This document shows, in pieces, positions 55,177-64,000 of a stretch of DNA of 64,000 bases. Made by a program: the position numbers and the translations under genes. The stretch is from Antilocapra americana (lineage: Eukaryota; Chordata; Mammalia; Artiodactyla; Antilocapridae), in assembly GCA_007570785.1 (NCBI GenBank), contig ML660204.1:3275968-3339967 (forward strand), given 5' to 3'. Within the stretch, counting starts at the first letter, position 1, and each line of letters starts with the position of its first letter. Under the pieces are notes generated by a model. That model ran no database searches and was not told the DNA's origin. It saw only the letters and a program-made list of their open reading frames with translations.

Positions 55177-55288
55177 TATTCATTTATTCGTCCATGCCAG
55201 ACAGCTTTCAGTATCTTAGTTCTCTGACCAGGGGTTGAAGCCGGGTCACGGCAGTGAAGCGCCAAGTCCTAACCACCGAACCACCATT
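55177..55288 (-). mobile_element. CHR-type SINE
   Basis: Antisense: 'tttattcatttattcg', 'tagttctctgaccaggggtt', 'gaagccgggtcacggcagtg', 'cctaaccaccgaaccacca'. Confidence 0.75.
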
Positions 55289-55314
55289 TTTTAATAGCAA
55301 CCGTATTTGGCAGG

Positions 55315-55490
55315 GGCTCTCAACCTATTAGAGTTAGAATTAGGGGAAGGGAGGAGCAGGCAAAACTTTAATGCCTGGGGCCCCACTCCTGATCAACAGA
55401 GGCACCATTTCTGGGCATTTTAATTTTATTTTGGAAGGCTCTCCAGTTAAGTTTAACAGACAGCCAGGGCTGAGAGCCACTGATTTAAAG
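55315..55490 (-). mobile_element. hAT-Charlie-like relic (MER20-related)
   Basis: 'ggggctctcaacctattaga', 'tgcctggggccccactcctg', 'ctgggcattttaattttatt', ending 'ctgagagccactga', a diverged palindromic-ended hAT remnant. Confidence 0.5.
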
Positions 55491-55615
55491 AAAACAGGCT
55501 TTACTTCATGTCTAAAATGCAAAAAGGGATAAAGGGTGGCCAGGAAACTTTTCACGAATTCTGAATCTTCCTGAACCTCCCCACTAATAAAAAGGATAAC
55601 GCTGGTAGCTGAGAG

Positions 55616-55826
55616 GGCTTCCCTTGTGGCTCAGACAGTAAAGAATCTGCCTGCAATGTGGGAGACCTGGGTTTGATCCCTGGGTGGGGAAGAGCCCCTG
55701 GAGAAGGGAATGGCTACCCACTCCAGTATTCTTGGCTGGAGAATTTCATGGAAAGAGGAGCCTGACAGGCTATAGTCCATGAGTTCGTGAAGAGTCGGAC
55801 ACAACTGAGCAACTAACACTTTCTGG
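55616..55826 (+). mobile_element. Bov-tA SINE
   Basis: 'gggcttcccttgtggctcag', 'gggtttgatccctgggtggg', 'ctacccactccagtattctt', ending 'gagcaactaacactttc'. Confidence 0.93.
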
Positions 55827-56346
55827 AAGCTGAGAGCTGGGAACCGGCTATGATTTGTCTGGGACCCAGCCAAGAGGATTTGGCATTCTTGGGGCCCCCT
55901 CTGCTGGCCACAAACACCAGCCAATTCTCTGAAAGGGTTTGTGCCAAGGGGCCTCCCTCTTGACTCCTGGGTGGGATGATGGAATGGGGCTTTCTCAGAT
56001 GCTGGGGTGGGTCCACACAGTGGGAATTTATAAAGCAAACACCAAAAACATTGGGCGGGTTTGATGGGAGAGTTTTCCAACCTTTTATTTTATAATTACA
56101 TCTTTCAACACTATCATTTCAGAAAAGAATTTTTTTTTAGCAAAAATATAAAATGAAAGTGATTGCAGAATAGATAATATTAGCCTTCTTTAGAAGTCCA
56201 TTCAGCCTTTAGAACAGTCTTAAAGACTTTTCCACGTTTTTCTTATTTTTCTTCAGGCCAGCGGGTCCTGAGTTTGGGGGGGGTGGCAATGGCTGAAATG
56301 AGAATATTAAGAAATTATTCTTCTGTCATTGTTGAAAAGTAACACC
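55827..56346. other. Unique sequence
   Basis: No repeat or gene recognised; the minus frame 55631-56080 (149 codons) is half SINE. Confidence 0.45.
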
Positions 56347-56470
56347 GAGAAGGGAATGGCAACCCACTCCAGTATTCTTGCCTGGAGAATTCCATGGACA
56401 GAGAAGCTGAGTGGGCTACAGTCCATGGGGATCCCAAAGAATCTGACACAACCAACACTTTCACCTTTTA
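56347..56470 (+). mobile_element. Bov-tA SINE body
   Basis: 'gagaagggaatggcaaccca', 'ctccagtattcttgcctgga', 'gtgggctacagtccatgggg', ending 'caaccaacactttcac'. Head missing. Confidence 0.92.
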
Positions 56471-57104
56471 AACAGTAATCAGAGCCTGCTTCAAGAGCAT
56501 ATCAAGGCCTTGTACTCGGAAGGATCCTGTGCTGGGTTTGATGCTCTGCTGTCTTGAAATACTCATTTTCATCTTGCACTGGGCCCTGAAAATGATGGCA
56601 TGGCTTTAGTTGGTAAATCTGCATGAAAGCATGGTTTTCAGTCATTTGGTAAGTGTTGATGGGGCCTCTCTTGGTGCCAGGTACCGAGGAGACAGTGGTG
56701 AATGAAGCAGGGAGTACCTGCTCTTGGAAAGCTTGCTTCCTAGAATGGGCACACTGCAAATGTTTACCAAGGGGAGAATTGATAAGTAAGATAACAGAAA
56801 AGATGATGAGTCTCTGGAGGATATAAAATGGGGTAATATGGCAGCAAGTGCTAGGGAGTAGAGACCCAGGAAGGCTTCCAGGAAGAGGTGACTCTGGAGT
56901 TGGAAGAAGAAGGAAGCAGTCAAACCACAGAGCAGGAGCATCCTCAGGAGGGCTGGAGACCATGAGAGGAACTGGGCTTTACTCATAAAGAGCAATCGTG
57001 GAGGTGGTTTAATCAGGGAGTGGGAAGGTCGGTGACATTGAGATGACTGGGCGAGGCCCAAGCTGGGAGACCTGGTGGCCCAGGGGGAGGCTGCTCTGCT
57101 TACA
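56471..57104. other. Unique sequence with possible old repeat
   Basis: 56640-56720 ('gtgttgatggggcctctctt', 'ggtgccaggtaccgaggaga') resembles an ancient MIR/L2-class repeat. The 153- and 139-codon minus frames (56502-56963, 56642-57061) overlap in different frames and have no domain. Confidence 0.4.
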
Positions 57105-57278
57105 CTAGAGTTCTCAGCTCCACACTACTGACATTCAGGGACAGGCATCTCTGTGCTGAGGGGCTGTTCTGTGTCCTGTCCCATGTTTACAGCAGCCCTG
57201 GCTTACACCCACCAGATCAGAGGCAACTGGCCCCCCCATGTTGCGACAACCAAAAATGTCTCCAGACATTCCAAATGT
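57105..57278 (-). mobile_element. MER5A-type hAT, part 1
   Basis: 'agttctcagctccacactac', 'tgtgtcctgtcccatgttta', 'gcgacaaccaaaaatgtctc', 'cagacattccaaatgt': antisense MER5A, split by a SINE. Confidence 0.8.
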
Positions 57279-57499
57279 GTGTGCATGTTCTGTCATTCAT
57301 TCTTGTCCGACTCTTTGTGACCCCAAGGACTGTACTTCACCAGGCTCCTCTGTCTATGGAATTCTCCAGGCAAGAATACTGGAGTTGGTTGTTATGCCCT
57401 CCTCCAGCAGATCTTCCCCACCCAAGGATCAAGCCTGCATCTCCTGTGTCTCCTGCATTGCAGGTAGATTCTTTACCTCTGAGCCACCAGGAAAGTCCC
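57279..57499 (-). mobile_element. Bov-tA SINE inside MER5A, with TSD
   Basis: 'ttcttgtccgactctttgtg', 'tactggagttggttgttatg', 'gagccaccaggaaagtcc'. A 9-bp duplication tccaaatgt lies at 57270-57278 and 57500-57508. Confidence 0.93.
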
Positions 57500-57548
57500 T
57501 CCAAATGTTTCCAGGGGACCAAAACACACTCTGGTTGAAAACCACTGA
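57500..57548 (-). mobile_element. MER5A-type hAT, part 2
   Basis: 'ccaaatgtttccaggggacc' and 'ggttgaaaaccactg' complete the MER5A terminus after the SINE. Confidence 0.78.
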
Positions 57549-58467
57549 CTCAGGCTGATGGTAGAAGATAAGAGGATTGGACTCAGGACCTTGGAAATAG
57601 GGCAGAAGAACTAAAACCAGTGGGTTGAACTGGGGATGCAGTGATGAGGGGAGAAAAGGACTCTGGGTGATGCCCACTCAAATGGTGATGAGCAATCTTA
57701 CCACTTATGCTGAGACTTGGTGTGTGAGGGCTGAGGAGGGATGCACAGGCTGGGGGAGAAAACACCAGCAAAAATTCTGCTTCAGTCAAATAGATTTGTT
57801 TCCTCCCCACCAGATAGGAACCAGAAATAGTCTTTTCAATCAGTGGAAAATACCTGGGCCAGTTTCCTCTGACTTTTTTTTTTCATCCAACAGCTAGAGG
57901 CCCTGGCTGACCTCTCATCCAGATGGCTCTGAGAGATGGAAGTCAAAGATTTAAAAATACCAGGGAGTAGATAGCAGGAGAGACTGGGCCTTCTCCTCTC
58001 ACTCTGACTGTGGAATCACAGCATCCGGCTCAGGACGACCCTCAGGCAGCAGCTCAGCGGTTCTGACACTCCTCCCACCCTGGGGACCCCGGTACCCACT
58101 CTACAGCACAGAGGCCCCAGTGAGGTTGGATCAGCATGGTAACCTTCCTTGCCACATTTTCTCCTTCTTCAAGTTCTGTCTGCATAGCACAAGAGGCCAG
58201 TAAAAGAATGACAATCAGTTGTCTTCTGATTGTGCTGCCTGGGAAGGAGGAAGTTGGACACACACAGCCCAGTTGTTTGTGGAAACAGCTCCATCCATGG
58301 CTGCTAATGTCAAGTGCATCCGCTGTGACTGTCACCCTCGGGGTAGGGTTTCTGGTCTGGAATGGCATCACAGTTACACCTGCTCTGGTGGTACATGTTT
58401 ATAAACATCCTTTTGAATATCTCTCAAGGATGATGATGTAGCTTTCTTCCTTAACTGGCTAATGCTA
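57549..58467. other. Unique sequence
   Basis: No repeat or gene recognised; complementary frames at 58054-58371 (minus) and 58136-58441 (plus) are mutually exclusive and domain-free. Confidence 0.45.
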
Positions 58468-58600
58468 GGTTGCTTCACTCATGCTCTGCTCTTTGCAACC
58501 CCATGGACTGTAGCCCACTAGGCTCTTTTGTCCATGGGATTCTCCAGGCAAGAATACTGGAGTGGGTTGCCATGCCCTCCTCCAGGGATCTTCCTGGCTA
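58468..58600 (-). mobile_element. Bov-tA SINE, head missing
   Basis: 'aggttgcttcactcatgctc', 'gcaaccccatggactgtagc', 'tactggagtgggttgccatg', stops at 'ccagggatcttcc'. Confidence 0.9.
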
Positions 58601-58939
58601 ATATGAATTCTTTAATGAAATTCTTTCTATCAAAATATTCCTGCATTTCTAGAATGGATCCCATTGGTCATTCTGCTGTACATTTTAGAATAAAAAGGCC
58701 TTTCCTTGTTCTGCAGTAATTCATTAAAGCTTTCTTGGCAGTGAAAAAATTAATATGAAAAAAATGTGTCATCAGTCTTTATCTTTTATTAAATAATTTT
58801 AAAAAATATTTTAAAGCATAAAAATAAGACTGGGCCATACCATTGTTCTATATCACAATTTTTTTTTAAACTCAACTGAGTTTCTAGGCAGAATATAACA
58901 CTCCATCTAACCCTGTTTCTCTGGTTGTCCCATGAAAGC
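58601..58939. other. Unique AT-rich sequence
   Basis: T run at 58860-58867; no repeat or gene recognised. Confidence 0.45.
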
Positions 58940-59158
58940 GAAGTGAAAGTGTTAGTTGTTCAGTCATGTCTGACTCTTTGCAACCCTATGAACCATAGCC
59001 CACCAGGCTCCTCTGTCCATGGGATTCTCAGGCAAGAATACTGGAGTGGGTAGCCATTCCCTACTAGAGTATCCCAGTGGATCTTCCCTAGTCAGGGATT
59101 GAACCTGGGTCTCCTGCATTGCAGGGGGATCCTTTACTGTCTGAGCCACTAGGACAAG
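58940..59158 (-). mobile_element. Bov-tA SINE
   Basis: 'gtgaaagtgttagttgttca', 'gtcatgtctgactctttgca', 'tactggagtgggtagccatt', 'gtctgagccactaggacaag'. Confidence 0.92.
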
Positions 59159-60106
59159 CTCTTAGTTTTTCCCCTTGGGTTGTTTCCTGTGGCTCTCCTA
59201 TCATGGATTTTCCCAGGGTTTTTTCCTTAGACCTTTTCTTTTCTCTTTCTGCCCAGCAGCCCCCAACAACTTCCTCTCTGAACCACCTGAGAATCCAGCC
59301 ACCTCCTCTGGAGATGCCAGTCCCTTCCCACTTGCCTTGTGGCAGGGTTGTCCCCCTCCCCTCCCAGGGAAGCTGGTGACCTTGTCCAAGGCTTGAGACC
59401 GGGGTCAAGGGGCAGAACGTCTAGGCCAGGCCAGGGGTCCCAGAGGGCTGGTCTTTGAGTAGTATACCCTCCAAGGTGATTCCCCTATCTTCCCTTTAGA
59501 AGAGATGCAATCAGCTCACAGAGGAAAAACACATTTTGTTTAGTCTTTTCCTGGCCCAGAAGGCTTGGTATTTAATAAACCCTGGAGCCAGCCCCGAGGG
59601 GGACTGTCTTCTCCAGGCTCCAGACAGCACCACTACCTCCCTGATGCATGTCGGGGTCTTGACCTGCTGCTGGCTGGTTGACGCTTTCTTCTAGCCTCAC
59701 CTCCCGCGATGCTGCCACCTTCCCCATCAAACGGAGGGAAAGGCTGCCCCTGAAGGGTCATTCCCCTTTCCAGGAATGCCCTGGGGCATCTTCTCCAGTT
59801 TAAAGTACTCCCCGCCCCTGCAGGGCCCACCCCACAAGAGTTCAGGGCATCTTTGAGCTCTGCTGAGCTAAGTCAAGGTTCAGCCAAGTCATACTTAGGG
59901 TCCTGTTATCAAGTGTGTGCTTTACTGCTGGAGAAGTAGTAATCAGGAGAGTGACTCTAGGAATCAGTTCCCAGTGCTCCAAGTCCCAGCAATCCTGCTG
60001 GGACCTTGGCTCAGTCGCCCAGGACTCAGGCCCAGGGGGAGCAAGCAGGGGAACAGAGATGGACCGGAAGTGCTGTGTATCCTGACTGGTGGCTGATATG
60101 AATAAT
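59159..60106. other. Unique sequence
   Basis: No firm repeat. Overlapping frames at 59088-59408 (minus) and 59119-59396 (plus) start in the SINE and lack domains. Confidence 0.45.
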
Positions 60107-60309
60107 ATTAGTTGCTCAGTCGTGTCCTACTCTTTGTGACCCCATGGACTGTAGCCCACCAGGCTTCACTGTCCATGGGATTCTCCAGGAAAGAACACTG
60201 GAGTGGGTTGCCATTTCCTTCTCTAAGGGATCCTCCCAACCCAGGGATCGAATCTGTGTCTCCTGTATCAGCAGGTGGATTCTTTACCACTTAGCCACCT
60301 GGGGAGCCC
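60107..60309 (-). mobile_element. Bov-tA SINE
   Basis: 'tagttgctcagtcgtgtcct', 'gaccccatggactgtagccc', 'cactggagtgggttgccatt', 'ttagccacctggggagccc'. Close to consensus. Confidence 0.94.
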
Positions 60310-61249
60310 AAAATAGTGGGGTTTAAATGCACATAGTTTACCAAAAATATTGCTTTTTATGAAGGGGAAGGAGGCGAGACCCAGTTAGGACATTCATACA
60401 TTCAAGCAGTACAAACTGACGTCTACCCGAGCAGGATTACTGGGCTTGGTTGAAAGTGGGCACTGGGATGAGCAGGATAACCAGTTAGGAGGCTGGGCAA
60501 CGACATAGATGAGACCAGGGGGCAAGGTGGATGGGATGAAAAGTGGTCTGGTAAAGGATGTTTTTAGAAAAGAGTCCAATAGGCTCCACTGACAGATTAA
60601 ATATGGAGAGAGAGAGAGGAGAAGGTGTCATGATGACCCCAGAAGTGAGCCCCTGGAAAGGTTGAGCTGCCATTGAAGGAGATGGGGAGACTGTGGGAAC
60701 ACAGGTGGGTGGGTAGGAACTGGTTCTCTGATGGGGTCAGTTAGGATGTTTATTACCCATAAATGTGTTGAAATGGTCACTAGAGACACAAGAGGTATCA
60801 GCAAGAGGTGCAGGCAGAAGATGGAAACCCTGCAATCTTCTGGACATGAGGCTGGATGAATTCATCACGGGAATGAGTAAATATGAACAGGAAAGAGAAG
60901 AGATTCAAGGATGATTCCTTCCTTCCTCTCATTCCCTTCCCTAGCATTTAGAAACATTAATGAAGACCAGGAAGAACCAGAAAGAGAGATGGGAAAAATG
61001 TTAATTTTGATTATCTCTGAGTTGTTGAATTATGGGTGATTTTTTCCCCCTTCTCCTACTAGTATTTCTTACTGTGAGAGTGTATTATTTTTATAAAGTT
61101 CTAAAAAATTATTCTTTCATATAAAATGACTTCTTTCATGGACACCCATGGGATTATTTATTCAGCATTCCATTTTCTAGGATTAGACATTTCTTGTACT
61201 CCTTTTCCACCCCCACCATCATTTACTAGGTGCCAATAGAAGTAGCTAG
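60310..61249. other. Unique sequence
   Basis: Purine-rich (ga)n patch at 60608-60620. No gene or firm repeat seen. Confidence 0.45.
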
Positions 61250-61420
61250 TTATAATACAGGCCCTGACTTCCTGCTCTTCTTTGATTGGTCCAGAAATGA
61301 GCACAGGATCCAAGCTGAGCCAACCAGAGTCCTTCCCTGGGAAATGGCCTTTGTGTACCTGGATGGGAAACTGTAAACCTTGGAAGTTGTTGACAGCCAT
61401 GTTTTCTTCCATGTGGCCCT
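61250..61420. mobile_element. Ancient repeat, class uncertain (copy B)
   Basis: Second member of the family at 22260-22440: 'tttgattggtccagaaatg', 'ggatccaagctgagccaacc', 'agagtccttccctgggaaat'. Confidence 0.45.
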
Positions 61421-61812
61421 GTGAAGCCAAGGAAGCTAGTCTTTCTAGAAAGAAAATGATGCAGATCTACTGAGAAAAGAGGTTCCTGAGTCTTGACTCT
61501 TGGGATCCTGAGGCCCAGCTATATTCCTGCCCTTGGAGCCTTCTGTTAGATTCTCTTGGTGTCTGAAGCTGGTTCAGCTTGGGTTTCTATCACTTAAGAC
61601 CCAGAGGCATACTCAACATTCCTCCACAAGCTATGTGTATGGTGTTCCCCGTGTGCAAGGTACTGGGGAAAAAACTCTAGGATGGCCTCTAGGAGCTTCT
61701 ACTCCAGTAGTGTACAGACCTCCTGCCTCATGGCATTTATAGTCAGGACTTGGGAGTCCACAAAGCACTTCCCTGCATGTAATCTGTCCATCTTCAAGTC
61801 AACTCTGTGGAC
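61421..61812. other. Unique sequence
   Basis: Flank of the solo LTR. 61620-61690 ('gtgtatggtgttccccgtgt', 'gcaaggtactggg') vaguely resembles an ancient repeat. No gene seen. Confidence 0.4.
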
Positions 61813-61818
61813 TGAAAA

Positions 61819-63191
61819 TGCCGGGAGCCGTCAGGATGCCCCCTCACTGGGATGACAAAGTCATGAGACTGAGAAGGAAACTGCAAAGTGGATTTTCCTT
61901 CAGGGCATCCCAAGGCAAGGTCCCTCCTGGTATTTTTCTTGGGAAGTTCTGTTTATGCTCATCTGTTTATGTTTTAGCTCATCTCAGATCAGTCCCAGTT
62001 AGAAAAAATTCATCCTGAGATAATTCCCTCAGACCTTATTTCCCTCAGAGGATCCGGGAAGGCATATTCCCTTTCCCGAGGACTAAGGAGGAATAAGGGA
62101 CATTTAAATAGATTACTATACCTCCTACTAGTTACTGTGGAGTTTACCAAGAGTTCTCTGGGGGTCATGGCAAAGCCACCACCAGAAGGGCTCGTACTTG
62201 GGTCACCTTTCCACATCCCACTCCCCCCACCACTCGATGGAAGAGGCTCCCTTCCTTGAAAAAGCCAGACTGGAATGGGACTTAGGAATGCTCATAACTG
62301 TGGCCAGCATAGTTGGAGACACTGATTGCTTTAGGGTAGTGTAGACATAGGAATTCCCTTTAGTAGTTATAAGGTTAATAGGGTTTCATTGTTAAAGCAG
62401 TGCTGCTAAACTGTCTCTTTTTCTTCTTTTCTCTTTCCTTGTAAAAACCAAAATAGGTTAATAGAATAAAACAGTTTCAAGCTTAAGCCCCCCTTTCTAG
62501 CTTCTACATAGTTGCACCTTGTCAGGGAACATTTGGCAGGAGGCTTCTTGTGTGCTGTTTTTTGATGCCCCTTATCGATCCCTGAATATTCAGAGATGAG
62601 TGGAGAGGCACACCTTTCCTGGGGACAAAAGAAATGCATACATTCTTAAAGTAAAGTAAACATTTACAGCCTTCTTCCCTCTCGGATACGGAAAGTGAGT
62701 TTTTACAACCCTCTCTCTTTGAGATAGATTCTAGCCCTATGTTTCCTGGATAAGTTGCAAGATTTTTATCTTTGCTGAAAAGGCTATCTTGTAAGACAGT
62801 GTATATATGCCCACATTATGCTAAATAAAAGGTATGCTAGAGACATTCAAATGGTAAACATACTATTGTTAAGTCTAATTATGCAGAAATCCCACCTTTT
62901 GCAAGGAAACTGAGCTTAATGTTAAAGTTGCTGATGGTAGGCAGAAAACAAAAGATTGCATAGAATAGTTGTGATGTAATGGGGATATTTTTGGCTATAA
63001 AACTGTAAACTAACAGAAATAAAGTGAGAGACTTCTCCATCTCCTTTTGGGGAGACTTCTCCATCACCCCACAAAACTAACAGCAATAAAGAGAGACTGC
63101 TTCATCATCACACACCAACTCAGCTCAGTTCTTCCACCGATGCCACCCATCCCTCAAGACCCCCGGACCCCGCTGGGGCTGGACCCCGGCC
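61819..63191 (+). mobile_element. Solo LTR of a ruminant class II ERV (BTLTR-like)
   Basis: Starts TGCCGGGAG and ends ACCCCGGC(c), imperfect inverted ends of an LTR. A 6-bp duplication tgaaaa flanks it at 61813-61818 and 63192-63197, the size typical of class II (ERVK-like) integrations. At 1,373 bp it has the length of the long bovine LTRs. Inside are a TATA-like 'gtatatatgccc' at 62801, AATAAA signals at 62824, 63018 and 63085, and a GC-rich U5-like end. No gag, pol or env sequence is attached, so it reflects LTR-LTR recombination of an old provirus. Confidence 0.72.
63007..63108 (+). repeat. Local duplication carrying two AATAAA signals
   Basis: Within the LTR, 'aaactaacagaaataaag' (63007) and 'aaactaacagcaataaag' (63074) begin two related segments, with 'gagacttctccatc' repeated between them (63028 and 63052). 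Confidence 0.8.
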
Positions 63192-63197
63192 TGAAAA

Positions 63198-64000
63198 TAC
63201 TGAGTTTCAACAGACCTGCCCCATCCCACGCTATAAATGGCAGGTTGCTTGTATCCAGAGTTCTGGATTCCTCTGTCTGCTTCCCAACATCTGGAAACTT
63301 CAAAAAGGTGGGAAATCTTTCCCACATCTTGAGCTCCCTGAGTCCTCAGGCACTGAACTCTCTTCTGCCAATACCTGCCTACGCTGTGCCGAATTCAGTG
63401 CCAAATTCCAAGATCAGGCAGAGTCGCTAGGTGCTGATTCAGAAATTGCTGGCTGGGCCCAGGTTGCATCACGGGGAGCAGATGGGCTCAGCTTCTCTTT
63501 GGCTTTGTGGGCCCCTCCCAGACCCACCTCATTAATCAGCAGTGGGAGCTCATGCCTTTCACCACTCCCCAAGGATTACTGCCCGAGCCACCTGTCCAGA
63601 CCCTGCTCCAGAACCCTCTTCTGGGTTCCCATGACCCAGGCCCTAAACAGGAACCTGGGGCACTGACATGGGAACGCCCATTCTGCACTCAAAGTCGCAA
63701 GCTAAATATCAGCCTGGTGGTTAGGAGTGTCTGACTGGTTGGATTCTCTTAGATATAAGAGACACTGTGTCTCCTTGGTCTGTGAAAGCAATGGCAGTCC
63801 TGGGAAACTATAGGTAGTCTGCCTTGTGAGGTCTGTGGGGACAGCTGAGTTTCTTGTCCATCTTTGCTTACAGCTCTTTCCCCCAGAATGTCACTATCCA
63901 ACTCTGCTCCCATGAAGCTCTCCCTGGAGCTGGAGTAATGGGAAACAAACAAACAGGGCATTTATATACTTCAATCCAGGCTATGAAGACAATCAAACAT
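63198..64000. other. Unique sequence to window end
   Basis: No repeat recognised. The plus frame 63047-63430 (127 codons) begins in the LTR and has no domain; other frames are under 80 codons. Confidence 0.45.

Overview
This window is nuclear DNA of a ruminant, most likely a bovid. The evidence is its repeat content: about two dozen Bov-tA/Bov-A SINEs, three BovB LINE segments carrying BovB reverse-transcriptase coding sequence, ruminant-type L1 3' ends, a dozen CHR-type tRNA-derived SINEs shared by Cetartiodactyla, and a long ruminant class II ERV-type solo LTR. Species cannot be fixed from these families alone. Family names are recalled by eye from consensus sequences, not from a database search.

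I find no protein-coding gene that I can support. Every long open frame belongs to a transposable element: an L1 ORF2 C-terminus at 15531-16907, and BovB endonuclease/reverse-transcriptase remnants at 27354-29419 and 45525-46225. The remaining short ORFs are uninterpretable or run across SINEs. The window reads as intergenic or intronic sequence.

Layout. 1-10 kb: Bov-A2, L1 3' ends, CHR and Bov-tA SINEs, a BovB fragment, MIR and hAT relics. 10-18 kb: a 71-bp mariner-type hairpin at 10330 resembling ruminant miR-2284/2285 precursors, an MLT1-like LTR, a GGAT microsatellite, and a 1.76-kb L1 with a perfect 12-bp target-site duplication (TSD). 18.7-21 kb: a 2.2-kb minus-strand retrocopy of an mRNA 3' end with poly(A), AATAAA and TSD. 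21-24 kb: a 15/27-bp minisatellite and a 16-bp-stem palindrome. 24-30 kb: L1 nested in L1, a short L1 with TSD, and a 2.2-kb BovB with a 13-bp perfect TSD. 30-44 kb: mostly unique sequence with MER5A, MIR, MER20 and nested SINEs. 45-47 kb: a second BovB. 47-61 kb: unique sequence with a dense SINE cluster. 61.8-63.2 kb: solo LTR.

The elements do not form a pathway. They do give a layered history: hAT, MIR, MaLR-like and old L1 copies are interrupted by CHR SINEs, and these by Bov-tA. The most useful leads are the miRNA-like hairpin, the retrocopy, the minisatellite and the palindrome. I saw no convincing undescribed gene system.
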